Assembly (NCBI GenBank): GCA_937880095.1
Contig: CALFLK010000019.1
Location: forward strand, 1 to 47,501
DNA from: an uncultured Faecalibacterium sp.
Lineage (GTDB): Bacteria; Bacillota; Clostridia; Oscillospirales; Ruminococcaceae
DNA length: 47,501 bases
Reading direction: 5' to 3'
The notes under the pieces were generated by a model. That model saw nothing but the letters and a program-made list of their open reading frames with translations. It had not been told where the DNA came from and ran no database searches. Positions 25,632-33,784 of this stretch are shown here, piece by piece. The position numbers and the translations under genes were made by a program. Each line of letters begins with the position of its first letter. Position 1 is the stretch's first letter.

Positions 25632-26528
25632 ATGAATATCAGCTACGATTACTACCGTATTTTTTACTATGTGGCCAAATATAAGAGTTTCACCCGCGCC
25701 GCCGCCGTGCTTTTGAACAATCAGCCGAATATTACCCGAAGCATCAAAAATCTGGAATCTGAGCTGGGCTGCACCCTTTTTATCCGTTCAAACCGCGGCG
25801 TCACCCTGACGCCAGAAGGCGAAAAGCTCTATACCCATATCGCCCTTGCTTTTGAACATATCGAGCGGGGTGAGCGAGAACTCGCCATGGATAAATGTCT
25901 GGAGGGCGGTCTGGTATCCATTGGCGCCAGCGAAGTCGCTCTGCACTGCACACTGCTGCCTGTACTGCGCCAGTTCCGCCAGCTGCACCCCGGTGTGCGC
26001 ATTCGGGTCAGCAATCATTCCACACCGCAGGCTGTCACTGCACTGACCGAGGGTCTGGTGGATTTTTCGGTGGTCACGACCCCGATGGATCTGCCCTCCT
26101 CAGTCAAGAAAATCCTGCTGCGCTCCATTCGGGAAATCCCCGTGTGCGGTGCTGCCTATGCACATCTCACCCGCAAACAACTACCGCTTGCACAGTTGGC
26201 AGAATATCCGCTGATTTGTCTGGGTAAGCAGACCAAAACCTATGATTTTTATGCTCGCTGGTTTTCCCGCAATGGCTTGGTTTTGACCCCGGATATTGAA
26301 CCCGCCACCGCCGACCAAATCCTGCCGCTGGTGAAAAACGATTTAGGCATTGGCTTTGTACCGGAAGAATTTTTATCCAGCGAATCGGAAAGCACCGGTG
26401 TTTACCGTCTGGCTGTCACACCGGAAGCGCCCAAACGGGATATTTGTCTGTTGGTGCGCAACGACCGACCTTTGAGCATTGCGGCACGCGAACTGGAAGA
26501 AATGCTTTTGAATCATCGCTCGGAATAA
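25632..26528 (+). CDS. LysR family transcriptional regulator
   Basis: The 298-aa regulator has an N-terminal winged helix-turn-helix (YYRIFYYVAKYKSFTRAAAVL, NQPNITRSIKNLESELGCTLF, NRGVTLTPEGE) and a C-terminal effector-binding domain. It is divergent from the MATE exporter with a shared promoter core, the usual arrangement for a LysR activator of its neighbour. The ATG at 25632 has GGAG 9 bases upstream; an upstream ATG at 25584 is less likely, since it lies near the predicted transcript start. The ligand is unknown. Confidence 0.93.
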   Translation: MNISYDYYRIFYYVAKYKSFTRAAAVLLNNQPNITRSIKNLESELGCTLFIRSNRGVTLTPEGEKLYTHIALAFEHIERGERELAMDKCLEGGLVSIGASEVALHCTLLPVLRQFRQLHPGVRIRVSNHSTPQAVTALTEGLVDFSVVTTPMDLPSSVKKILLRSIREIPVCGAAYAHLTRKQLPLAQLAEYPLICLGKQTKTYDFYARWFSRNGLVLTPDIEPATADQILPLVKNDLGIGFVPEEFLSSESESTGVYRLAVTPEAPKRDICLLVRNDRPLSIAARELEEMLLNHRSE

Positions 26529-26544
26529 AACTTTTTCTTTGCGC

Positions 26545-26584
26545 AAAAAATCCCCCCGCCTTTTCCAAGGCGGGGGGATTTTAT
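26545..26584. terminator. Strong bidirectional terminator
   Basis: TCCCCCCGCC/GGCGGGGGGA stem, extended by AAAA/TTTT, lies between the convergent LysR and GH112 genes. Confidence 0.9.
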
Positions 26585-26607
26585 CATACAATCAGGCGCA
26601 GATCAGA

Positions 26608-28767
26608 TTAGATCTCGTACCACTTGATTTCGTTTGCATCCAGATGCAGGGCGAAGTGGTTGCCGTCAGTGGTGTAGACGGTAGTGTCCTGAGGCTCGTA
26701 GGTGTTGTTGACAACACAGTACTTGCCGTTTGCCACATATGCGTGCACTTCCACGTTGAAGTTGGAAGAGAACCAGGTGTGCAGCTCGTTCTCACCGTGG
26801 GTGCTCCACAGCATTGCACGATACAGCATACGGCTGTTCTCGAAGCTGTAAGGCACACCGCTGATGTACACTGCACGGCCCTTGCCGTACTCATGCACAG
26901 CCATCTGCACTTCCTTGTCCTTCTGGACCAGGATATCGGTACCCTCGAAAGCGTAGATGTTCTTCTTGCCTTCGCCGAAGTCAACCGGCTTGGTTGCGTC
27001 AGCCAGAATGAAGTGATCGGGCTTTGCTTCCCAGTTGTACTTGTCGTAGTTCAGGGTAAAGCCGGTCTCTTCCTCAACACCCAGCACGCTTGCCAGCTGC
27101 AGGAAACGACCCTGATACTGGTGGCCGGAAGGCTCGCCAACGCCGATGAAGCCGCCGCCGTTGTAGACGAACTCCTTCACAGCAGCGCTGATGGTTGCAT
27201 CCTCCCAGTAGATGCCGCCGGTGTGTGCGGTATCTGCGTCACCAACGTTGATCAGAACGTCGATGTCCTTCAGGATAGAAGGATCAGCCTTGATGTCGTC
27301 GAAGCTGATGAACTTCACGTCGAACGGTGCACCGGACAGCATCTCGATAACACCAGCGTAGCTGTAGTTCTGCTTCTGATACAGAGCATGGTGAACCATG
27401 TGGCAGCCCCATGCACGCATCTTGCCCCAGCAGTTCAGAACAGCAACCTTCTTAACGCAGTAAGGAGTGGTGCCCTTGATGTTGGTGTACAGCTCACGGA
27501 ACTCGTCGCAGACAGACTGGACGTAGTCGATGAACTCAGGGAACTCCAGAGCCAGCTTCAGGTAGCCGCCGTAGCCGATACGATCGATGGGCTTGCGCAG
27601 GATTGCGCGGCGAGCGGTGACCCAGTTGACCTTTGCTTCCTGCACCGGATCGCCGCCCTCGTGGAAGGTATCCGGGAAGAAGTAAGGCAGGAAACGACCC
27701 TCGGTGTACTTAACACCGTCGATGTCGCTGATCAGACGCAGGGTGGAACCGTTGCCGACGCTGCCGACAACTGCATCCAGACCGATGGACTTGAACTCTT
27801 CCATGAAGGGCTCAGTGCCGATCCAGTGGTCGCCCAGGAACATCATAGCTTCGCAGCCGCACTCGTGGGTGATGTCGACCATTTCCTTAGCCAGCTTAGC
27901 AACCTCACGGCGCTGGAATGCCTGGAAGTCCTTGAACTCCTTGCTGGGCACACGATACTGGTTGTTGTAGTAGCCCTGGTCGATGATGTACTCGGGGCGG
28001 AACTTGTAACCAACTTCCTGCTCGAACTGATTCAGGATGTAGGGGCTGACAGATGCGGAATATCCGTACCAGTCAACGTACTTCTCACGCTTCAGCTCGT
28101 CGAACACCAGAGTGAACTGGTGGAAGAAGGTGGTGTAACGAATCACGTTAACATAGGGGTGATCTGCGATGAACTTACGCAGACGCTCCATGGTGTACTT
28201 ATGAGTCTTGGGCTGACGCACGTCAAAGGTGATCTGGTGCTCGAAATCCTTCCAGTCGTTGACGGTTGCGTTGTACATATGTACAGGGTCCCAAATCAGG
28301 TAAGCCAGGAAGCTGACAGTGTACTCGTGGAAAGGCACAGCCTGCACGGTAACAGCGCCATCTGCATAGCTCCACTTGTCGCAGGGAACGGGCTCACCGG
28401 TGGTACGGTCCATGACTTCCCACCAACGGGTGATGTCGTCACGGGTGTTGACCTCCATCAGCTCGGGGCTGATGCCCTTCAGCAGGGGGATGGTCACGGT
28501 ATCGCCGTTTGCGGTATGGAAACCGGTCATAATATAGCACTGCTGAACCTCGTCCGGGTTTGCCTTTGCCCAAGCATTATCCTTACGGGTCGTGTAGTAG
28601 GTTGCGTATACCTTTGCATCAGCATCACGCAGTTCCTGGGGGAAATCAGTGCCGTCGCAGTCACGCAGTGCATCTGCGCCCCAGCGCTTCATAATTTCCA
28701 AAGTCTGAGGGACAACGTCTACGTCGGTGGGAATCGTAACCTGACCCTGGCGCTTTACATCGCTCAT
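26608..28767 (-). CDS. lnpA: 1,3-beta-galactosyl-N-acetylhexosamine phosphorylase (GH112)
   Basis: The 719-aa cytosolic enzyme splits galacto-N-biose or lacto-N-biose with phosphate to galactose 1-phosphate and GalNAc or GlcNAc. The sequence matches the GH112 family from start to end: the opening VTIPTDVDVV, RWGADALRDCDGT, FHEYTVSFLAY, and the catalytic FLGDHWIGTEP. The proposed acid is Asp313 here, the same number as in the bifidobacterial enzyme as I recall it. The C-terminal part has the glutaminase-like fold (GGGFIGVGEPSGHQYQGRF). AAGGAG precedes the ATG. It is last in an operon with a sugar ABC importer; nahK is encoded nearby. Confidence 0.95.
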   Translation of the reverse strand: MSDVKRQGQVTIPTDVDVVPQTLEIMKRWGADALRDCDGTDFPQELRDADAKVYATYYTTRKDNAWAKANPDEVQQCYIMTGFHTANGDTVTIPLLKGISPELMEVNTRDDITRWWEVMDRTTGEPVPCDKWSYADGAVTVQAVPFHEYTVSFLAYLIWDPVHMYNATVNDWKDFEHQITFDVRQPKTHKYTMERLRKFIADHPYVNVIRYTTFFHQFTLVFDELKREKYVDWYGYSASVSPYILNQFEQEVGYKFRPEYIIDQGYYNNQYRVPSKEFKDFQAFQRREVAKLAKEMVDITHECGCEAMMFLGDHWIGTEPFMEEFKSIGLDAVVGSVGNGSTLRLISDIDGVKYTEGRFLPYFFPDTFHEGGDPVQEAKVNWVTARRAILRKPIDRIGYGGYLKLALEFPEFIDYVQSVCDEFRELYTNIKGTTPYCVKKVAVLNCWGKMRAWGCHMVHHALYQKQNYSYAGVIEMLSGAPFDVKFISFDDIKADPSILKDIDVLINVGDADTAHTGGIYWEDATISAAVKEFVYNGGGFIGVGEPSGHQYQGRFLQLASVLGVEEETGFTLNYDKYNWEAKPDHFILADATKPVDFGEGKKNIYAFEGTDILVQKDKEVQMAVHEYGKGRAVYISGVPYSFENSRMLYRAMLWSTHGENELHTWFSSNFNVEVHAYVANGKYCVVNNTYEPQDTTVYTTDGNHFALHLDANEIKWYEI

Positions 28768-28816
28768 AGGTAATCTCCTTTATAATCAGCTCAAAATAAA
28801 CTATGGGTTGCCAACA

Positions 28817-29011
28817 TCAATCTGTGTAGGGCTTATTGTACAGCCACAGGGTGACCAGAATTAGAACGACACCGATCAGCTCAATGCCCAGACCCTTCAA
28901 ATCACCGGTCATGCTCCAACCAACGAACAACAGTACTGCGCCCAGAACGAAAGTGACCAGCATCAAAATCATGCGCAGCTGTTTGTGCTCCTGCCAAAAC
29001 GTATTTTTCAT
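28817..29011 (-). CDS. 64-aa two-helix membrane protein of the sugar transporter operon
   Basis: A 64-residue protein with a short basic start (WQEHKQLR) and two membrane helices (about 13-31 and 39-58). A good ribosome site (GGAGG 6 bases before ATG) and its position 12 bases after one permease and 49 bases before GH112 support that it is real. Small proteins of this kind are found beside carbohydrate permeases in Clostridia; I cannot name the family with confidence. A transporter accessory role is inferred from context. Confidence 0.8.
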   Translation of the reverse strand: MKNTFWQEHKQLRMILMLVTFVLGAVLLFVGWSMTGDLKGLGIELIGVVLILVTLWLYNKPYTD

Positions 29012-29023
29012 GGTGCGCCTCCT

Positions 29024-29920
29024 TTAACCCTTCAGGCCGCCGACGGTCATACCTTCGGTCAGCTGCTTCTGCACACACATATACAGGATGATGGTGGGCA
29101 GCATAACGATGACCAGACCTGCATACATACGGCCGAAGTCTGTCTGAGACTGTGCAGACTGCATCAGGTTCAGCAAGCCGACCGGCAGGGTCTTCGGACC
29201 CTTAGCGGAGCTCATCAAGGTCATGGAAATGATGTACTCATTCCAGAAGGACAGGAAGTTGAACAAAATGATCGTAATGATAGAAGGCTTTGCCATGGGG
29301 AAGATAATACGAACCATGGCGGTAAAGTAGCCTGCGCCGTCAATGTAAGCTGCCTCTTCGTAGTCGTGGGGCAGAGATGCAAAGTAGCCGGACAGGATGT
29401 ACACGGTAAAGGGCAGTGCGGTGACTGCGTAAACCAGTGCCAGAATGAACAGGTTGTTCAGCAGGAACGGATGACCGATCGTATTCTTCAGTGCTACGTC
29501 GCCGTCCTTCAGCATCAGGAAGATCGGCACAACGATGTAGTTCACGTTGATGAACAGACCCGCCATGAAAGCAGTCTGCAGGAAACCACGGCCCTTAAAC
29601 TCAAAACGAGAAACTGCATAAGCGCAGGGCAGAGCCAGCACCAGCAGCATAGCCAGAGCCATCACGGTAACCAGCACGGAGTTCAGCATGTAGCTGCCCA
29701 TGTTTGCTGCGTTCCATGCATTCACAAAGTTCTCCCAGTGCAGGCCGTTGGGCAGCTGCCAGGGATTGCCGTAGAACTGGGGATTCTCTTTCAGAGAAGC
29801 CAGGAATGCCCAGCCCACCGGAACGATAACCAGAATTGCCAGGGTAATCAGTGCAACATAGATAAATGCTTTATACAGCATATCACCTTTGTTTTTCTTG
29901 CTCATTTTTGCCTCTGCCAT
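29024..29920 (-). CDS. Carbohydrate ABC transporter permease (MalG type)
   Basis: The 298-aa inner-membrane permease has six predicted segments and the EAA loop EEAAYIDGAGYFTAMVRIIFP, which contacts the ATPase. It belongs to the CUT1 family and should import galacto-N-biose/lacto-N-biose, judged by its operon. The ATG at 29920 is preceded by GGAGG 9 bases away. It starts four bases after the first permease gene. No ATPase gene is in the operon, so a shared MsmK-like ATPase must be encoded elsewhere. Confidence 0.93.
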   Translation of the reverse strand: MAEAKMSKKNKGDMLYKAFIYVALITLAILVIVPVGWAFLASLKENPQFYGNPWQLPNGLHWENFVNAWNAANMGSYMLNSVLVTVMALAMLLVLALPCAYAVSRFEFKGRGFLQTAFMAGLFINVNYIVVPIFLMLKDGDVALKNTIGHPFLLNNLFILALVYAVTALPFTVYILSGYFASLPHDYEEAAYIDGAGYFTAMVRIIFPMAKPSIITIILFNFLSFWNEYIISMTLMSSAKGPKTLPVGLLNLMQSAQSQTDFGRMYAGLVIVMLPTIILYMCVQKQLTEGMTVGGLKG

Positions 29921-29924
29921 TGTC

Positions 29925-30803
29925 TTACACCTCCTGCACGTCACGCTTGGTGACCCAGTTTACCATACCAGCCAGAGCAAAGGAGAACAGGAACATCACA
30001 ACGCCTGCAGCCATGCTGTAGCCGTACAGACCTGCGTCCTTCTGGTTGTACATAAAGCTCAGACCCACGTCTGCCATGCCCGGAGCGACCATAGCCTTGA
30101 CGAACAGGAAAGCCATGTTGATGGTAGAGATGATGAAGAAGGTCAGAGTAGTGCGGATGTTGGTCCAGATCAGAGGAATGGTGATCTGGAAGAACTGGGT
30201 CAGGCGGCCTGCGCCGTCCAGGCTTGCACTCTCGTACAAGCTCTCAGAAACAGCGGACATGGAAGCCATGTACATGACCATGTAGTAACCGATTGCCTGC
30301 CAAACCATGGCGATAATGATACTAACGATAACCATGGGCTTATCCTTCCACAGGATTGCCACGGTTTTACCGGACAGCATGGACAAAATGTTGTTCAGCA
30401 TACCGGTCTCATCGGGCTTGTAAATTGCAGAGAAGATACCTGCAATAACAACAACCGACAGAATATTGGGGATGTAGAACACAATACGGAAGAAGTTCTG
30501 GCCGCGGATCTTTTCGCGAGTCAGGATACCGGCAAATACCAGTGCAAATGCAAAGGTAATGACAGTGACCGTTACAATCAGCAGCACAGTGTTCTGCATA
30601 GCGGTGATGAACTTCACGTCCTGGAACAGCGTTGCAAAGTTCTGGAAACCTACAAAGGTCTCCGTGGGAGAATAAGCACCGCGTTCAAACAGGGACATAC
30701 GGAAGACGTTCAGCGTAGGTACGATCATGAACAGAACGAACAAAATCGATGCCGGTGCCAAGCAGAACAGCAGAAATCCTTTACGTCTCTTATCAGATTT
30801 CAA
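29925..30803 (-). CDS. Carbohydrate ABC transporter permease (MalF type), TTG start
   Basis: The 292-aa permease has six segments and the EAA loop YESASLDGAGRLTQFFQITIP. I place the start at a TTG codon (30803, giving MKSDKRRKGFL) because AAAGGGG lies 9 bases upstream, no in-frame ATG exists near by, and the resulting N-terminus has the usual basic sequence before the first helix. A longer frame to 30857 also starts with TTG and lacks a site. It follows the binding-protein gene after 146 bases that include a hairpin and an inverted repeat. Confidence 0.9.
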   Translation of the reverse strand: MKSDKRRKGFLLFCLAPASILFVLFMIVPTLNVFRMSLFERGAYSPTETFVGFQNFATLFQDVKFITAMQNTVLLIVTVTVITFAFALVFAGILTREKIRGQNFFRIVFYIPNILSVVVIAGIFSAIYKPDETGMLNNILSMLSGKTVAILWKDKPMVIVSIIIAMVWQAIGYYMVMYMASMSAVSESLYESASLDGAGRLTQFFQITIPLIWTNIRTTLTFFIISTINMAFLFVKAMVAPGMADVGLSFMYNQKDAGLYGYSMAAGVVMFLFSFALAGMVNWVTKRDVQEV

Positions 30804-30829
30804 TGAGAGCAACCCCTTTCTTTTGCGTA

Positions 30830-30847
30830 CACACTCACTTGAGTGTG
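30830..30847. promoter_or_regulatory. Inverted repeat before the MalF-type permease
   Basis: CACACTCA-CT-TGAGTGTG is an 8-bp perfect inverted repeat lying 27 bases upstream of the TTG start, inside the intergenic gap between binding protein and permease. It could be an operator or an mRNA hairpin that adjusts expression. Confidence 0.4.
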
Positions 30848-30860
30848 CAATTCCCAACCT

Positions 30861-30906
30861 AAAACGGCGGTGGACAGCATGAACCGCCCACCGTCGCCCC
30901 TTTTTT
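30861..30906 (-). terminator. Leaky terminator or stabilising hairpin after the binding-protein gene
   Basis: CGGTGG/CCACCG with outer pairs forms an imperfect hairpin followed on the minus strand by TTTTA. A weak terminator here would let the binding protein outnumber the permeases, as is common in such operons. Confidence 0.45.
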
Positions 30907-30920
30907 ACCTATAAAACTTT

Positions 30921-30959
30921 AGGATCAGACCTTACAGCAGGATCAGACCTTACAGCAGG
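30921..30959. repeat. 18-bp tandem duplication across a stop codon
   Basis: The unit GATCAGACCTTACAGCAG occurs twice without a break (30923-30940 and 30941-30958). On the minus strand each copy carries CTG-CTG-TAA, so the binding-protein ending (Leu-Leu-stop) is repeated in frame after the real stop. Confidence 0.9.
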
Positions 30960-32335
30960 TTAGTGCGCATTTCGTCGCTAGCTGCCTTGATGTCCTCAAC
31001 CCACTTGTCGCGAGTCAGGCTGCCGGAAACCAGACCGTTGATGGGATCCAGGAAGACTTCCTGAACAGTGCCCAGACCAGCCACAGACTTGTAAGGTGCA
31101 AAGTTGCCCATAGCAGCCTTAGCGCCGTTGTCGTAGATGGAGTAGAACATCTTGTTGTCGCCTTCCAGCAGATCAGCAACGCCCAGAACAGGCTGAACTG
31201 CGCCACCCTTAGCGAAGATTGCGCAAGCAGCGTCGCTGTACAGGAATGCCAGGAACTGCTTAGCAGCGTCAACGTTTGCAGCACCGGAAGGAATCCAGCT
31301 CTGCTCGAACCAAGTGTAGCTGTAGCTGTCGCCGCCAGCCTCAACAGCAGGCAGAGCAGTCATGCCCCACTTGAAGTTTTCTGCACGGGGGCTGTCGCCC
31401 ATCTCGCCGACAATCCAAGTGCCGTTGGGCATGAAGATTGCCTTGTTGTCCAGAACCAGCTGCTGGTTCATCTTGAAGTCGTTGTTGTTAGCCTGTGCAG
31501 GGGTGATGGGGTTGGTGTAGCTTGCCAGCTTCTCGATGATGTCGAAGCAGGTCTTAGCTTCGGGAGAATCCCAAATGCCTTCCTCGTAGTGAGTAGCCTT
31601 GTCGAAGAACTCAGCACCGCCCACAGCGTACATCAGAGCGTACAGGAAGGTGTCGAAGTAACCAGCAGTGGGGTAAGTAAACAGGTAGATGTCTTCCTCC
31701 ACAGCTTCTTCAGCCAGAGCCCACATCTCGTCCCAAGTGGTGGGCAGCTTCCAGCCCTTTTCTTCCAGCAGGCCAGCGTTGTAGAACAGACCGCAGGGAC
31801 CGTAGAACATGGGAGCCAGGAAGGTCTTGCCATCGCCGTACGGATTGGTGATGGAGTTATCGGTAAAGCCGCCAGCGATCTTCTTGCCAACGGTCTCGCT
31901 CTCACCGGGGATGGTCATGGTCAGCACGTCGCTGATATCAGCGATCAGCTTGTCCTTGACGAACTGCTCGGTCAGACCAGCGGGACGGCCAACAGACAGG
32001 CAAACAACATCGGGGTAATCGCCGCCCTGCATGCTGGGTCCGATCACGTCCTCCAGGTTCTTATCAACGGTCAGGTTAGAAACCTTGATGCCGGTCTCAG
32101 TGGTGAATGCCTCGCAGACCTCGTCCCACAGAGTGGGGTAAGCTTCTACGTAAGCGCTGGACAGAGCAGCAACAGAGATCTCACCCTTGACCTCGGTGCC
32201 CTGAGAATCAGGGGTGGAGTTGTCAACAGTAGAGCTAGAATTGGAGTTGGAGTCTGCACCGCAAGCGGTCAGACCCAGAGCTGCTGCGGTAACGCCAGCA
32301 GCCATCAGGAAAGAACGACGAGAAATCTTCTTCAT
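30950..32335 (-). CDS. Extracellular sugar-binding lipoprotein, probable galacto-N-biose/lacto-N-biose receptor
   Basis: The 461-aa protein starts with a Tat-like lipoprotein leader (SRRSFLM, lipobox LTAC, Cys25), a Ser/Asn-rich linker, and then a family-1 solute-binding fold (VAALSSAYVEAYPTLWDEVCEAF, GDYPDVVCLSVG, then GGAVQPVLGVADL near the end). It sits first in the operon with two CUT1 permeases and GH112, so it should capture the same beta-1,3-linked disaccharide; this is inferred from context. AAGGAG precedes the ATG. Codon use is strongly biased toward abundant tRNAs. A tandem repeat spans its stop codon. Confidence 0.92.
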   Translation of the reverse strand: MKKISRRSFLMAAGVTAAALGLTACGADSNSNSSSTVDNSTPDSQGTEVKGEISVAALSSAYVEAYPTLWDEVCEAFTTETGIKVSNLTVDKNLEDVIGPSMQGGDYPDVVCLSVGRPAGLTEQFVKDKLIADISDVLTMTIPGESETVGKKIAGGFTDNSITNPYGDGKTFLAPMFYGPCGLFYNAGLLEEKGWKLPTTWDEMWALAEEAVEEDIYLFTYPTAGYFDTFLYALMYAVGGAEFFDKATHYEEGIWDSPEAKTCFDIIEKLASYTNPITPAQANNNDFKMNQQLVLDNKAIFMPNGTWIVGEMGDSPRAENFKWGMTALPAVEAGGDSYSYTWFEQSWIPSGAANVDAAKQFLAFLYSDAACAIFAKGGAVQPVLGVADLLEGDNKMFYSIYDNGAKAAMGNFAPYKSVAGLGTVQEVFLDPINGLVSGSLTRDKWVEDIKAASDEMRTNLL

Positions 32336-32420
32336 GGTAATGGTCTCCTTCTTCTGTTTTATTTTTCATAAAATTTGTCTGTAGTCGCAACTCGGACATA
32401 CATGACTTATGCTATATATG

Positions 32421-32459
32421 ATAATAGAATCATTCGGCTCCAAGAACAAGGGTCTTGTT
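32421..32459 (-). promoter_or_regulatory. Promoter of the sugar operon with an inverted repeat over the -35
   Basis: On the minus strand TTGTTC (32449-32444), a 17-base spacer and TATTAT (32426-32421) form the likely promoter, starting about 78 bases before the ATG. AACAAG-GGT-CTTGTT (32445-32459) is an inverted repeat that covers the -35 box and so could be an operator. Confidence 0.5.
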
Positions 32460-32534
32460 GCTCCTTTTTTTATAATAATTGCCACGGTTTGTCCAATCTG
32501 GAATAAAATCACTAAAATTTGCAATTATTTTAAG

Positions 32535-32649
32535 TTTTGCACTAAAATCCCCTATCGAAACGGGTGGTGAATCCATCCTCTTTTGCACATTTGTCGAAAT
32601 CATCTCATAGCGAAAGAATAGATATTATGCACAACGCATAGTTTTGCAC
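32535..32649. repeat. Three TTTTGCAC repeats in the divergent regulatory region
   Basis: TTTTGCAC occurs at 32535, 32581 and 32642 in the same orientation, between the sugar operon and its divergent araC gene. Spacings are 46 and 61 bases. They are candidate AraC-protein half sites. The region 32336-32862 has no credible gene and is otherwise AT-rich. Confidence 0.4.
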
Positions 32650-32712
32650 CAATCCGCCTTTCTTCTCTTTTTTCTGCTTTCTCTGTAAAATTCTGATTTT
32701 ATTTGCGTTTTC

Positions 32713-32740
32713 TTGACAAATTGCAAGATTATTTTATTCG
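32713..32740 (+). promoter_or_regulatory. Possible promoter of the araC gene
   Basis: A consensus -35 (TTGACA, 32713-32718) is followed after 16 bases by a poor -10 (TATTCG). The leader to the GTG start would be about 115 bases. Confidence 0.35.
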
Positions 32741-32862
32741 GTATTGCCCTGTATTTTATTTTTTTTGCTATTGTTGTTGCGTATCTGAAAAAAATCCGCT
32801 ATAACTTATTGAGGTATTATCTTTATTTTATTAGATGTACTTTATTGAAAAGGAGAGATCCT

Positions 32863-33711
32863 GTGAGTAGCGAACGTTTTGATATCAGTTTTTCCCCCGC
32901 GCCGCGGGAAGCTGTACGGCTACTATATATTAGTAAAAGTCGTTTTGGCGGCGACTGGCACTCCATTCTGCATACCCATGCTTGTTCCGAGTTGTTCTTC
33001 TGCCTTTCCGGTCAGGGACAATTCAACATTGAAGGAACGCTGTACCCGGTTTTCCCCGATGACATGGTGATTGTGAATCCGCAGGTTGAACATACCGAAA
33101 CCAGCCTGAACTCCAATCCCTTGGAATACATCGTGCTGGGTGTGGAAGGCATCGAGTTTCTGTTTGGCAGCAACAACAATCCTTTTGCGATCATGAACTG
33201 TCAGGCAGACCGGGAACGCATCCGTTTCCTGCTGCAAATGCTTTTGCGGGAAATCGATATGAACGCAGACGGCTGCGAAACCGTATGCACCGATCTGTTG
33301 GACACTTTGCTGATTTGGCTGGTGCGCAGTGCGCATTTCAAAATGCGTACCTGTGACAATGCACGCTCCCGTACAAAGGAGTGCGTCACCATCAAACGCT
33401 ACTTGGATGAGAATTTCCGGGAAAACACTTCGCTGGATCAGCTGGCTGACATGGTACATATTAATAAATATTACCTGGCACACACGTTCCAGAAAGAATA
33501 TGGCATCTCTCCCATCACCTATTTGATGCAGCGCCGTATTTCGGAAAGCAAATATCTGCTGAGCAATACTGACCACAGTCTGTCTCAGATTGCGTCCATG
33601 CTGGGCTTCTCGTCCTTGAGTTATTTTTCCCAGTGTTTCCACAAGGCAGAAAATATGAGCCCCACTACTTACCGCAAGCAAATTCGAAATGGTTCCAGCG
33701 CAAACCACTGA
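32863..33711 (+). CDS. AraC family regulator of the galacto-N-biose/lacto-N-biose locus
   Basis: The 282-aa regulator has an N-terminal cupin (HTHACSELFFCLSGQGQF, PDDMVIVNPQVEHTE) and a C-terminal AraC domain with two helix-turn-helix units (LDQLADMVHINKYYLAHTFQ, LSQIASMLGFSSLSYFSQCF), ending SPTTYRKQI. I chose a GTG start at 32863 because AAGGAG lies 8 bases upstream; the longer frame to 32713 would add an improbable hydrophobic extension. It is divergent from the sugar operon and 73 bases upstream of nahK, so it probably regulates both. Confidence 0.92.
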   Translation: MSSERFDISFSPAPREAVRLLYISKSRFGGDWHSILHTHACSELFFCLSGQGQFNIEGTLYPVFPDDMVIVNPQVEHTETSLNSNPLEYIVLGVEGIEFLFGSNNNPFAIMNCQADRERIRFLLQMLLREIDMNADGCETVCTDLLDTLLIWLVRSAHFKMRTCDNARSRTKECVTIKRYLDENFRENTSLDQLADMVHINKYYLAHTFQKEYGISPITYLMQRRISESKYLLSNTDHSLSQIASMLGFSSLSYFSQCFHKAENMSPTTYRKQIRNGSSANH

Positions 33712-33784
33712 TCCACTTCGATCGCTTATAAAGAAAACCCACAGATGCTAAAACAGGCCTTTGGCCGGACAAGGAAGGAATCTT

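Noticed and set aside
26539..28773. A 744-residue open frame antisense to the GH112 gene
   Set aside because: A codon-bias shadow: the sense gene is a clear full-length GH112, and the antisense product is an implausible Val/Asp/Leu-rich sequence that begins within the terminator.
32713..33711. A 332-aa AraC protein with a hydrophobic N-terminal extension
   Set aside because: The extension would be translated from the promoter region itself; a GTG at 32863 with AAGGAG gives a normal AraC protein.
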